DNA from: Herpetosiphon gulosus
Lineage (GTDB): Bacteria > Chloroflexota > Chloroflexia > Chloroflexales > Herpetosiphonaceae
Assembly: GCF_039545135.1 (NCBI RefSeq)
Contig: NZ_BAABRU010000005.1
Span: forward strand, 248,001-312,000
Length of the DNA stretch: 64,000 bases
Direction of reading: 5' to 3'
In this document: in pieces, positions 48,901-56,516 of the stretch
Numbering within the stretch: position 1 is the first letter of the stretch
Layout: each line of letters opens with the position of its first letter
The notes under the pieces: model-generated
Told to the model about the DNA's origin: nothing
The model's input: only the letters and a program-made list of their open reading frames with translations
Databases searched by the model: none
Made by a program: the position numbers and the translations under genes

Positions 48901-49181
48901 CGCTGACTGACGAATTGCTGCGCGAAGGCATCGCCCGCGAAATCGTGCGCAACCTTAACGATGCTCGCAAGGCCGCAGATCTCGCGATCACCGATAAGAT
49001 CAACGCAACTTTGGGGACTGAAGTTGATTTGGCGGCAGTCGTGGCTGAATATGCCGAGTATATCAAGGCCGAAACTTTGTGTGAGGTGTTGAGCGTTGGC
49101 GATGCTAACGATAACCATCACACCAGCAGTATGGAATTGGAACAAGGCAAACTTAGCCTCGGCATTAGCAAAATCGGCTAA
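45996..49181 (+). CDS. ileS: Isoleucyl-tRNA synthetase, type 2, with swapped GXHH signature
   Basis: A 1061-residue class I synthetase that charges tRNA-Ile. Marks are the N-terminal [20 protein letters not shown], the editing (CP1) region with [16 protein letters not shown], a zinc-type CPRC motif, [41 protein letters not shown] and the KMSKS loop at 609-613. The class I HIGH signature is altered: where most enzymes have H-x-G-H, this one has G56-I57-H58-H59. A swapped GXHH form is known in some type 2 IleRS enzymes and has been linked with very high mupirocin resistance. The long C-terminal anticodon-binding region also fits type 2. AGGAG is 6-7 bases before the ATG. Expression is under the T-box. 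Confidence 0.96.
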   Translation: [1061 protein letters not shown]

Positions 49182-49190
49182 TCCGAGTAC

Positions 49191-49233
49191 AATCAATGCG
49201 GCGCATACAGGCTGTGTATGCGCCGCATTGATT
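49191..49233 (+). terminator. Long perfect hairpin 3' of ileS
   Basis: AATCAATGCGGCGCATACA and TGTATGCGCCGCATTGATT form a perfect 19-bp stem with a 5-base loop. The following CATTGTTTG is only weakly T-rich. It stands between ileS and the next gene and could terminate or attenuate transcription or stabilise the ileS mRNA end. Confidence 0.6.
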
Positions 49234-49256
49234 CATTGTTTGCTAGAGGAATGTCC

Positions 49257-49592
49257 ATGTTGTTGCACATTATTTCTCCCACCGAGTGGCAGCAAGCCGT
49301 CGCTGCTGGTGAATATCGCCCAGCTTCGCTGGCTGAAGAAGGCTTTATTCATTGTTCGACTCCTGAGCAATTACTAACTCCCGCCAATTCGTTTTATCGT
49401 GGCCAAGCCAATTTACAATTATTATGTATCGATCCAGCGCAGCTCCACGCCAAACTGGTCTATGAAGATTGCTACGAGACTGGCATGCAATTTCCCCATA
49501 TCTATGGGCCGCTCAATCTTGATGCCGTTTATAAGATCGTGGAATTTCCGGTTAATCCCGATGGTACATTTGATTTGCCGAAGCTAGATTAG
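49257..49592 (+). CDS. DUF952 family protein
   Basis: A 111-residue protein with the DUF952 layout: LLHIISPTEWQQAVAAGEYRPASLAEEGFIHCSTPEQLL, then LLCIDPAQLHAKLVYED and FPHIYGPLNLDAVYKIVEF. The GFIHCS motif with its His and Cys is the family hallmark. The fold is related to ADP-ribosyl-transferase/Tpt1-like domains by distant comparison, and no activity is established. AGAGGA lies 6 bases before the ATG at 49257; ATG 49251 is also in frame. Confidence 0.85.
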   Translation: MLLHIISPTEWQQAVAAGEYRPASLAEEGFIHCSTPEQLLTPANSFYRGQANLQLLCIDPAQLHAKLVYEDCYETGMQFPHIYGPLNLDAVYKIVEFPVNPDGTFDLPKLD

Positions 49593-49598
49593 TTGGAG

Positions 49599-49756
49599 AT
49601 TGGGGATTAGTTGTTAGGGATCGGTAACAAACGATGAGCATGCCCTCACCCCCTAGCCCCCTAGCCCACCCAGCGAGGCGAGGGGGAACCAGTCCATCAT
49701 GATCACTTGGAACGCCCCTGGTCCGCCGCAGTGGGAGAGGGGTTGGGGTGAGGGCA
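49599..49756. repeat. G-rich heptad run followed by a 116-bp inverted-repeat element
   Basis: Words of the G-rich family (GATTGGGGATTAG, TTAGGGATCGG) at 49599-49624 precede an element from TGCCCTCACCCCCTAGCCCC (49641-49660) to GAGGGGTTGGGGTGAGGGCA (49737-49756). The ends are complementary apart from a few positions. Internal GAGGCGAGGGGG and CCGCCGCAGTGGGAGAGGGG blocks add further pairing. Confidence 0.78.
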
Positions 49757-49812
49757 TTACTAGTTGTTAACCGTATAAACCATTACATCTCTGCTCTCTA
49801 CTCTCCGCGCTT

Positions 49813-50898
49813 TTAGCGCCATAACTGTTCGGATTGCCATTCATCGTTGGCAGCGGCGAGGCATTGAAGTTTGGGCCACCAATAGGCCTGATCTGCGCCA
49901 TCGATAGCATTTCCAATTGGCTCGAAAAGCATATAAGCCAACATCAAACGATAATCGCTGCAAAGCTGTTGCCATGAATAATCGATGCCTGCGCCGATTA
50001 AGCCTGCCAAATAGCGCCGCAATAGTTGCTCTTCATAGAACGCGCGTTGGGTTGGATTCCAAAATGTTGCCAGCAACGTGACCAAATCGTAGGTTGGCAA
50101 ATTGGCCGAAGCAGTGCTAAAATCCAATAGATAGGCATGATCTTCTTGGGGATTTTTGGGGCAGAAGAATTGGTTGAAAGCGCAAGCACCATGCGAGAGG
50201 GTTAATTGGCGACGGCTGCTGATCCGTGGCTCCAACCAGCGTTGCCATAACGTGGGCAAGGCTGCCAAGGTTGAAGCTAAACGATCATGAATTGTATCGG
50301 TGAGGATTGCGCCATACTGAGCCAGAAATTGCTGCCATTCGGCTTGGCGATGTTGCACATGCTGGGCATGCGCCGCTGAATCGTTGTACCACACGCGCAG
50401 CGCAAACGGCGGATCAGCCGCACCAATCACAGGTACTTGCCACCACGAACTATGCAGTTGAGCCAAGCTATCAATGCACATAAAACGCCGCTGCTCATTA
50501 GGAACATGCTCGCCAGTGAGTAATGAATGGCGAGCAATTGCTGGCTCATAGGTTTCGCTTAAATCGGCCAATAAAAGATTTGAAACCCCCGAAACCGGAT
50601 CATAGCTAGCGCCAAAACATTGCACAAACGGCAAATGATTAAGATCGTTGGCCTGCGCATACTGATAAATTGCCACTTCATGAGCGCCATGCTGCTCATG
50701 ATTAATTTTAAGTAGCAACTGACGTGGCGCTTTGATCGGCGTGCGAAACAATTGTAATTGAATATGACCAAGCTGCGAATTGGGCGTATGCGCTTCGATC
50801 AGCTGCATATGCTTGATCATGCCTGAGCCTAACCAAGGCTGCAAGTGTTCGGTCAACCACGCCAATGAAAGATCACTCAGTGAATGCAGGATGGTCAT
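49813..50898 (-). CDS. Aminoglycoside-phosphotransferase-like kinase-fold protein with altered catalytic loop
   Basis: A 361-residue protein of the APH/choline-kinase/ecdysteroid-kinase-like superfamily. The ATP-binding lysine (LLLKIN, K64) and the helix C glutamate (HEVAIYQYA, E74) are in place. The catalytic loop, usually HGDxxxxN, reads LSHGACAFNQFFC: H236, G237, but Ala238 in place of the catalytic Asp, with Asn at +4. The metal-binding motif is LLDFSTAS (D259) and the later PTYDLVTLL (D271) is kept. The protein may be a pseudokinase or use another acid. Substrate unknown. AGGGAG supports the ATG at 50898. It follows the PAS-STAS gene by 25 bases on the same strand and may be cotranscribed. 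Confidence 0.75.
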   Translation of the reverse strand: MTILHSLSDLSLAWLTEHLQPWLGSGMIKHMQLIEAHTPNSQLGHIQLQLFRTPIKAPRQLLLKINHEQHGAHEVAIYQYAQANDLNHLPFVQCFGASYDPVSGVSNLLLADLSETYEPAIARHSLLTGEHVPNEQRRFMCIDSLAQLHSSWWQVPVIGAADPPFALRVWYNDSAAHAQHVQHRQAEWQQFLAQYGAILTDTIHDRLASTLAALPTLWQRWLEPRISSRRQLTLSHGACAFNQFFCPKNPQEDHAYLLDFSTASANLPTYDLVTLLATFWNPTQRAFYEEQLLRRYLAGLIGAGIDYSWQQLCSDYRLMLAYMLFEPIGNAIDGADQAYWWPKLQCLAAANDEWQSEQLWR

Positions 50899-50923
50899 GA
50901 TTGCTCCCTTTGCAGCCTAGCGA

Positions 50924-52573
50924 TCAATTCCCGCGATACCTCACATTCAGTTGCTGTCCACGGGTCGCATTGATCGCATAGGTAATTCCTTGTTGCAGGC
51001 TACTATGCGTCATAATCGAGCGGAAATCAACCCCCAAGGTAACCAAAGTTTGAGCCAATTCAGGTCGAATACCAGTGATAATTACGCGTGCTCCTAGTAG
51101 CTGGACGCTGGTTGCAGCTCGAATGAGTAGGCCTGCTACTTGAGTATCCATCACCGGAACGCCCGTTACATCGACAATTGCGATTTGGGCTTTATTGGTA
51201 TGTACACCTTCAAGCAAGGTTTCCATAAATTGCTGTGCTCGTGCGGTATCGACGCTACCAACCAATGGCAAGAGCACCACTGTATCAGCAATTGGAATCA
51301 GTGGGGTTGAAAGCTCGATCAAGGCTTGTTGTTGAGTGCGAATAACTTCTTCGTGCAAGCGTTGGCGCTCAGCCTCAGCCTGTTTTTGGTCACTAATATC
51401 ATGGGCGATCATCGAGAAAAAGCTGGGTTGGTGGTCGATATCATAGTGACATAACATTTGATACATCACAGGTAGCTGTTGGCCTTGGGCCGTTTTTAGT
51501 TGATGCTCGCCCATCCACGAGCCATGAATTTGGGCATGGTGCAAGGTTTTGGCTAGCCATGTTTGCTCGGTTTTGTCGGGATGCAAATCATACCAGGTTA
51601 ATTGGCTGACTTGATCGGTAGGCTCAAGTCGCAACAAGCGCCGTGCTGCTGGATTCAAATATTGCATCTGGCCTGAAAGATCTGCAATCGCTACCAAGTC
51701 AGGAGTCGAGCTTAGAATGGTATCGAAGCGGCCCAATAAGGCTTCAGCCTGTTTTTGTTGGGTAATATTCAGCAGCAAACCATCCCATAAAATTGCCCCA
51801 TTGGCTAATTTTGTGGGCCGCGAAGCCCCTTGTAGCCAATTTTCTTGGCCATTGATATAAACTCGACCTTCCCAGCGCCATGGTTCAAGCGTTTGAGCCG
51901 AAGCCATAATCGCCTCTTGAAAGCGCAAACGGTCGGTTGGATTGACGGCCTCGGTCACAATGCTGGCATTTTGCATAATCGCTTCTGGTTCTAGGCCATA
52001 AATATCGCGACTGCCAGTGCTCACAAAGGGAAAACGCATTGTATGATCTGGCTCAAGCAAAAATTGATAGACCATGCCAGGTACATTCTCAATGATTCGT
52101 TGTAAGCGGGCCTCGTTATCGGTTAGAGCAGCCGAGGCCGCTACCTCGTTGCTCAGATCGCGTGAAATGCCAACTGTGCCAATGATCGAGCCATCGTGAT
52201 TACGGATTGGGTGTTTGGTGGTTGCAAACAGATGCACCTCGCCTGTATAACGCGTGACTGGCTCAGAATTGATCACCAAGGCTTGACCTGTTTGAAACAC
52301 CTGAGCATCATCGCGAATATATTGCTCGGTATAACTCGGTTGGTTAAAATCAGCGTCGATCAAATCTTGGAGCTGCTGGCTATCCATGCCATAGTATTCC
52401 CGAAAAGCGCGATTGGCGTAGCGAATATGCGAACCTGGGCCTTTGTATAAAATCAAATCGGGGATAGCATCTAAAATTTGTTCGTAGATCGAGTTCTGGG
52501 CACGCAAGTTGATGATGGTTTGGTGTAGGTCAATAGTCGTTTCATCCCGATCCACATACACATCAGTCCCCAT
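50924..52573 (-). CDS. Multi-PAS protein with C-terminal STAS domain (RsbR-like regulator)
   Basis: A 549-residue soluble protein. Three PAS domains (about 25-140, 150-275 and 275-395) are joined by short helices; FSMIAHDISDQKQAEAERQRL ends the third. A STAS domain occupies about 425-540: IPIADTVVLLPLVGSVDTARAQQF, IVDVTGVPVMDTQVAGLLIRAA and LLGARVIITGIRPELAQTLV. The Asp-Thr pair in VMDTQV matches the phosphorylatable Thr of RsbR/RsbS stressosome proteins. No kinase domain is present. It probably senses a ligand or redox state with PAS and signals through partner-switching, but no RsbT-like kinase lies nearby. AGGAGG is 6 bases before the ATG. Confidence 0.87.
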   Translation of the reverse strand: MGTDVYVDRDETTIDLHQTIINLRAQNSIYEQILDAIPDLILYKGPGSHIRYANRAFREYYGMDSQQLQDLIDADFNQPSYTEQYIRDDAQVFQTGQALVINSEPVTRYTGEVHLFATTKHPIRNHDGSIIGTVGISRDLSNEVAASAALTDNEARLQRIIENVPGMVYQFLLEPDHTMRFPFVSTGSRDIYGLEPEAIMQNASIVTEAVNPTDRLRFQEAIMASAQTLEPWRWEGRVYINGQENWLQGASRPTKLANGAILWDGLLLNITQQKQAEALLGRFDTILSSTPDLVAIADLSGQMQYLNPAARRLLRLEPTDQVSQLTWYDLHPDKTEQTWLAKTLHHAQIHGSWMGEHQLKTAQGQQLPVMYQMLCHYDIDHQPSFFSMIAHDISDQKQAEAERQRLHEEVIRTQQQALIELSTPLIPIADTVVLLPLVGSVDTARAQQFMETLLEGVHTNKAQIAIVDVTGVPVMDTQVAGLLIRAATSVQLLGARVIITGIRPELAQTLVTLGVDFRSIMTHSSLQQGITYAINATRGQQLNVRYRGN

Positions 52574-52627
52574 TGCGTGCCTCCTCGATTTAATTTTTTG
52601 TAATTACTCTAGTGTCCCCCATGTGGG

Positions 52628-53485
52628 CTAACCTGCGCCTCCCACAAAGGTCACGATCTTATCTAGTACTTCTGTCGAATGGAGGATGCCACTATGGCCC
52701 AATTTGTTGGTCGCCAATAGTTCTGCATTAGGCCAGTGTTGCTGTAATTCTTGCGCATAGCGAAAATCAACCCGTAGATCATTGCGATCATGGACAATCA
52801 AGGCTGGTGGTAAATGCTGGGTTGGCATTGATTTCATGGCATAATGGCTGGCTGGTTGGCCAAATTGACGTTGCAAAGCTTGATCAAATAAACGCTTAAG
52901 CCGTTGCGATAAACCAAATCCATCGGCAAACGCGCCAGTCATATATTCGCCGCTAGTTGGTGCACCCATCAACACAACCCGCTGCGGTAGCGCGATATCA
53001 AGCGTACCCAGCATCCAAGCGCTGCAAGCTGCTCCAAACGAGTGTGCAATAATCACATCGAACGGGCCAAGTTGCTGCACGGTCGCCGCCAAAGCTGCGC
53101 TAAAATCAGGGATACTGGTGGTTTTGCCTTCAGAAGCGCCATGGGCTGGGCCATCGATCGCCGTTACTTCGTAGCCTAAACCAGCTAAGTGTGGGGCCAA
53201 GGCATGCCAACGCCGAGCATCGTGTTCCCAGCCATGCACCAGCAACACTTTGCGTGAGCCAGCACCCCAACGATAGGCTTGCAAACGCCGCCCGGCATGC
53301 TCAACATTCAACCGTTGGGCTGATTGCAGAAATTTTGAGGGTTTAGTGCTGGTTGCCCGCCGTGGTTGTAAAAAAAGCTGAAGCACCATGCGCCCAGCCA
53401 GTTGCGGTGCAAGATAGCTCAAGCCGCCAATGCTATTGCGCAGTAGCCGCGCTTGCCATGGAAGTTTGATCGATTGAGTTGCCAT
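52628..53485 (-). CDS. Alpha/beta hydrolase
   Basis: A 285-residue alpha/beta-hydrolase-fold protein. The oxyanion-region motif VLLVHGWEHDARRWHALAPHLAGLGY, the nucleophile elbow AHSFGAACSAW (GxSxG-like, with Ala at the first position), an aspartate in LIVHDRNDLRVDF and a late His in NKLGHSGILHS make a full triad plausible. An N-terminal segment of about 70 residues before the fold is hydrophobic and basic. It is divergent from the TetR gene, which likely controls it. Substrate unknown. AGGGGG is 5 bases before the ATG. Confidence 0.85.
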   Translation of the reverse strand: MATQSIKLPWQARLLRNSIGGLSYLAPQLAGRMVLQLFLQPRRATSTKPSKFLQSAQRLNVEHAGRRLQAYRWGAGSRKVLLVHGWEHDARRWHALAPHLAGLGYEVTAIDGPAHGASEGKTTSIPDFSAALAATVQQLGPFDVIIAHSFGAACSAWMLGTLDIALPQRVVLMGAPTSGEYMTGAFADGFGLSQRLKRLFDQALQRQFGQPASHYAMKSMPTQHLPPALIVHDRNDLRVDFRYAQELQQHWPNAELLATNKLGHSGILHSTEVLDKIVTFVGGAG

Positions 53486-53547
53486 ATGTTCCCCCTAGGA
53501 ATTGCCAATTTGTGTCTAGCCAAATGTATGATAATTATTGTAATAAG

Positions 53548-53570
53548 CAATGTTACCACTGTCAACATTG
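53548..53570. promoter_or_regulatory. Candidate TetR operator
   Basis: CAATGTT (53548-53554) and AACATTG (53564-53570) form a palindrome with a 9-base spacer, directly before the tetR-type gene at 53581 and in the divergent region of the hydrolase gene. Its size and position fit an autoregulatory operator. Confidence 0.5.
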
Positions 53571-53580
53571 AGGTAGCCAA

Positions 53581-54192
53581 ATGATTGAAGAACGGTATCA
53601 TCATGGTGATTTGCGCCAAGCCCTTTTGACGCTCGCCAAGCAGCAGCTCACCAGCCAAGGAATCGAATCGTTGAGTTTACGCGCGATCAGTCGTGAGGCA
53701 GGCGTGAGCCATGCAGCGGCCTACCGCCATTTTCCCAATAAAGAGGCCTTGGTGGCGGCTTTGGCCTGCGCTGGGTTTGAGCAATTACAAACGTTCGTTG
53801 CTGGAGAAGTGGCCGAGTATACAGCTGATCCAACTGAGCAATTTTTTCAATGTGGCATTGCCTATGTAAAATTTGCTCTCAATAATGCCACCTTATTTCG
53901 TTTGATGTTTGGGGTTTCTGGGGTTGATCGTTTGCAATACCCCGCCACCCATGCCGCTGCCCAAGCTAGTTTTGGGGTGCTGGTTGGCACAATCGAACGC
54001 GGCCAAGCGGCAGGCTTAATTGGCTCAGGTGAGCCACGCCAACTAGCATTTACGGCCTGGGCCGCCGTTCATGGCTTAGCAACCTTAGCGCTCCAAGATC
54101 AAATCACACCGCAAGGCACAATCGATCCTGAGCGCTTGGTTCGCAATACGGCAAAATTGCTTTGGCATGGCTTGAAATATGGGCAAATTTAG
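53581..54192 (+). CDS. TetR-family transcriptional regulator
   Basis: A 203-residue regulator. The N-terminal helix-turn-helix (YHHGDLRQALLTLAKQQLTSQG, then LSLRAISREAGVSHAAAYRHFPNKEALVAAL) is typical of TetR. The C-terminal domain belongs to the WHG type (AWAAVHGLATLAL). GAGG lies 7 bases before the ATG. A palindrome stands just upstream. It is divergent from an alpha/beta hydrolase and convergent, with a 4-base overlap, to another, so it probably controls at least the first. Ligand unknown. Confidence 0.9.
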   Translation: MIEERYHHGDLRQALLTLAKQQLTSQGIESLSLRAISREAGVSHAAAYRHFPNKEALVAALACAGFEQLQTFVAGEVAEYTADPTEQFFQCGIAYVKFALNNATLFRLMFGVSGVDRLQYPATHAAAQASFGVLVGTIERGQAAGLIGSGEPRQLAFTAWAAVHGLATLALQDQITPQGTIDPERLVRNTAKLLWHGLKYGQI

Positions 54193-55022
54193 GCCATGTG
54201 GGCATCAAGCCATTCAATAACGAGGGGGATTAATGTGGTTTGTTCTGGTTCGTTCAGCACTTCATGATACAAGCCAGGGTAGCTATGCAGGGTTTTATCT
54301 TGTGATTTGAACAATCCAAAGGCATGAATCGCTCCAGCTGGACTAACCAAACGATCGGCCAAGCCTTGCAATAACAACACAGGCAAGCTAATTTCATTGG
54401 CACGTTGATCGATCACCCGCGTTGCGTTGATCATCGCGTTGCCCATTTGCGCTTTGATGCCTCCTTTGTAATTCAATGGATCAGCCTTGAAGGCCTCGAC
54501 CACCTTGGGATCACGGCTGTTCCACTGGGGATCGAATGGCGCAACTGGTAAATTCGGCAGAAATTTGCTGATAAATGCGCCAACTTTAACCACCACTTTG
54601 GGCGTGGTGGCATCAACTTTGAAAGCTGGGCCAGTCAAGACCAAACCATGCAAATTGTGCCCATATTCCAAGGTGTAGAGGGTGCTGATCAAGCCACCCA
54701 TGCTATGGCCGAGCATAAATAACGGACCATTTGGCTCTTTATCGCGTACCAATCGCACAAAACTAGCTAAATCGTTGACAAATTCATCAAAATGTTTGAC
54801 CGTTGCGCGATTGCCCTGCGATTGACCATGGCCGCGATGATCAAGCGCCCAAACGCTATAGTTGGCCGCCACCAAAGCCTTGGCTACATGTTGATAACGT
54901 CCGCTGTGTTCGGCATAGCCATGCACCACTACCACTGTGGCCTTGGGCGCAGCTGGCCGCCATGTTTGATAAAAAATCGTCGTGTTGTTACCGCCCGTAA
55001 ATGTTGCCGTTGTATGTTCCAT
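54189..55022 (-). CDS. Monoacylglycerol-lipase-like alpha/beta hydrolase
   Basis: A 277-residue Hydrolase_4 family protein. The VVVVHGYAEHSGRYQHVAKALVAANYSVWALDHRGHGQSQG segment with the HGxxEHSxRY motif, the nucleophile elbow LGHSMGGLIS (Ser in GHSMG), the Asp in LLLQGLADRLVSPAGA, and the His in YPGLYHEVLNEPE form the catalytic triad of monoacylglycerol lipases/lysophospholipases. It acts in the cytoplasm, as no signal peptide is present. AAAGG is 7 bases before the ATG. The stop overlaps the TetR gene end by 4 bases. Confidence 0.9.
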   Translation of the reverse strand: MEHTTATFTGGNNTTIFYQTWRPAAPKATVVVVHGYAEHSGRYQHVAKALVAANYSVWALDHRGHGQSQGNRATVKHFDEFVNDLASFVRLVRDKEPNGPLFMLGHSMGGLISTLYTLEYGHNLHGLVLTGPAFKVDATTPKVVVKVGAFISKFLPNLPVAPFDPQWNSRDPKVVEAFKADPLNYKGGIKAQMGNAMINATRVIDQRANEISLPVLLLQGLADRLVSPAGAIHAFGLFKSQDKTLHSYPGLYHEVLNEPEQTTLIPLVIEWLDAHMA

Positions 55023-55041
55023 TCACTAGCCTTTCTAAACG

Positions 55042-55253
55042 AGGGGTCAGGGGTCAGGGGTCGGGGATCAGGGTTGAAACCACCAAGGGCGCGAAGCACG
55101 CGAAAGATTCTCATTCCATCATTCGTGCATTTTATCCCCAATTCCGCTAGAGTAAAGTCTGGCTCCTGATCTCTAACCCCATCTCATAACTCTGCGCCTC
55201 TGCGTTAAATAGTCTGAATCCTAGCCCCTGATCCCTGACCCCTGAATCCTAGC
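55042..55253. repeat. Composite repeat cassette overlapping the GT4 gene 3' end
   Basis: G-rich heptads GGGGTCA-GGGGTCA-GGGGTCG-GGGATCA (55043-55070) are followed by a 9-mer segment (GGGCGCGAAGCACGCGAAAG, 55087-55106), CTCTGCGCCTCTGCGTTAAA (55190-55209), and a C-rich heptad arm CCTGATCCCTGACCCCTGAATCC-type (55222-55249). The latter supplies the last codons and stop of the minus-strand gene at 55221. Confidence 0.85.
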
Positions 55254-56507
55254 CTCAACAAGCTCCGCGTAAACCGCCCGAATTTGAGCATATTTGTGCT
55301 CCCACGTTAGCTCGGCTAAAGTTTGCGCGTAGCCCTGTTGTCCAAGTCGTTGGGCTAACTCAGGGTTGGTCAGCAATTGAGTCAAGGCTGCTGTAAGTTG
55401 GGCAACATTGCCATAATCGACCAACAAGCCTGTTTCGCCCTCGCGAATAACCGCTGGAACGCCACCAGCTCGCGCACCAATCACAGGCAAGCGATATAAC
55501 CAAGCCTCAAGATACACGATTCCAAATGAGTCGGTGCGTGAGGGCATGGCGAACAGTGTGGCAGCGGCCAAGGCATCGCGTTTGCGTTCTTGCGGCGCTC
55601 GCGCAAACACATGAATCCGCTGCTTGCTGGCAGGATCCAGCATTTCCCAAAGTTGCTCGAAATGGGCCATTGGTGTGCCAACCATCACCAGATGCTCGCT
55701 GCGCCCACTGGCCCAAAGCTGCTCCATCGCACGAATCAGGTCGAATGCGCCCTTTTCTTTGGCCAATGTGCCGATATACAGCACAAATGGTTGCTGAATC
55801 CCCGTTTCTTGGCGAAAACGCTCAGCATCGCCGCCCGCCAATTCATGTGGCTCAACCCCTACGCCAATGCAGCGCAAGGTTGAGCGCGAAATTCCACAAT
55901 CGGCCAAATAATCGGCCTCAAGCGGCGTTTGCACAATCACCCGATCGGCTTGCTGCATCAATTTAATCTGATGGGGCATGGTGTAATAGCGCACCAACGA
56001 GCGATCACCAGGCACGCCCAAATGCACATATGGCGAAAGTACAAACGGAATTTTAGCCTGCTTGGCATATTTCAAGGCTGGGATCAGCATAAAATCTAAG
56101 GTAATGTTCGCCGCATGAACTAGCTCGAATTGCCCAATTTCTTGGCTTAGGGCACGATTAAATGCTGGCATGCGCGGCGTAATTTGGCTGAGCGCCATCA
56201 ACAAACTGCTTGTGGCTGGCAAACGCCCAAGTTCCAGCATTGCTCGCCGCAAGATTGGGTACACCAAGGCTGGGCCAGGTGCACGCACGATCGGAAAGCG
56301 CCGAATCGCTACGCCATTGTGTTGCTCGGTTGGCTGATCGATCGTGCGCCGACCGCTAGCCCAGAAATGATCGAGATCCCAGGCATTGCTCGTCCAAACA
56401 TCGACCGTATGCCCTTCGGCGGCCAACCGTTCAGCAATTACTTGGCAAACCTGCTCCGAACCACCGATATATGGGTAATAGCGCTGAATAACGTGTAAAA
56501 TCCGCAT
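55221..56507 (-). CDS. GT4-family (GT-B) glycosyltransferase with repeat-derived tail
   Basis: A 428-residue retaining glycosyltransferase. The N-terminal half has the GT4 opening MRILHVIQRYYPYIGGSEQVCQVIAERLAAEGHTVDVWTS. The C-terminal nucleotide-sugar half shows FVLYIGTLAKEKGAFDLIRAM and the E-x7-E region SRTDSFGIVYLEAWLYRLPVIGARAGGVPAVI. It probably uses a UDP- or GDP-sugar in surface glycan synthesis. It follows the PLD gene by 9 bases. The last residues after LVEA (RIQGSGIRG) and the stop are the translation of the C-rich/G-rich heptad repeat, so the natural end was probably just before it. Confidence 0.9.
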   Translation of the reverse strand: MRILHVIQRYYPYIGGSEQVCQVIAERLAAEGHTVDVWTSNAWDLDHFWASGRRTIDQPTEQHNGVAIRRFPIVRAPGPALVYPILRRAMLELGRLPATSSLLMALSQITPRMPAFNRALSQEIGQFELVHAANITLDFMLIPALKYAKQAKIPFVLSPYVHLGVPGDRSLVRYYTMPHQIKLMQQADRVIVQTPLEADYLADCGISRSTLRCIGVGVEPHELAGGDAERFRQETGIQQPFVLYIGTLAKEKGAFDLIRAMEQLWASGRSEHLVMVGTPMAHFEQLWEMLDPASKQRIHVFARAPQERKRDALAAATLFAMPSRTDSFGIVYLEAWLYRLPVIGARAGGVPAVIREGETGLLVDYGNVAQLTAALTQLLTNPELAQRLGQQGYAQTLAELTWEHKYAQIRAVYAELVEARIQGSGIRG

Positions 56508-56516
56508 GAATACTCG

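Noticed and set aside
49641-49756. Insertion-sequence or transposon
   Set aside because: The inverted ends enclose only about 75 bases and no transposase; listed as a repeat element instead.
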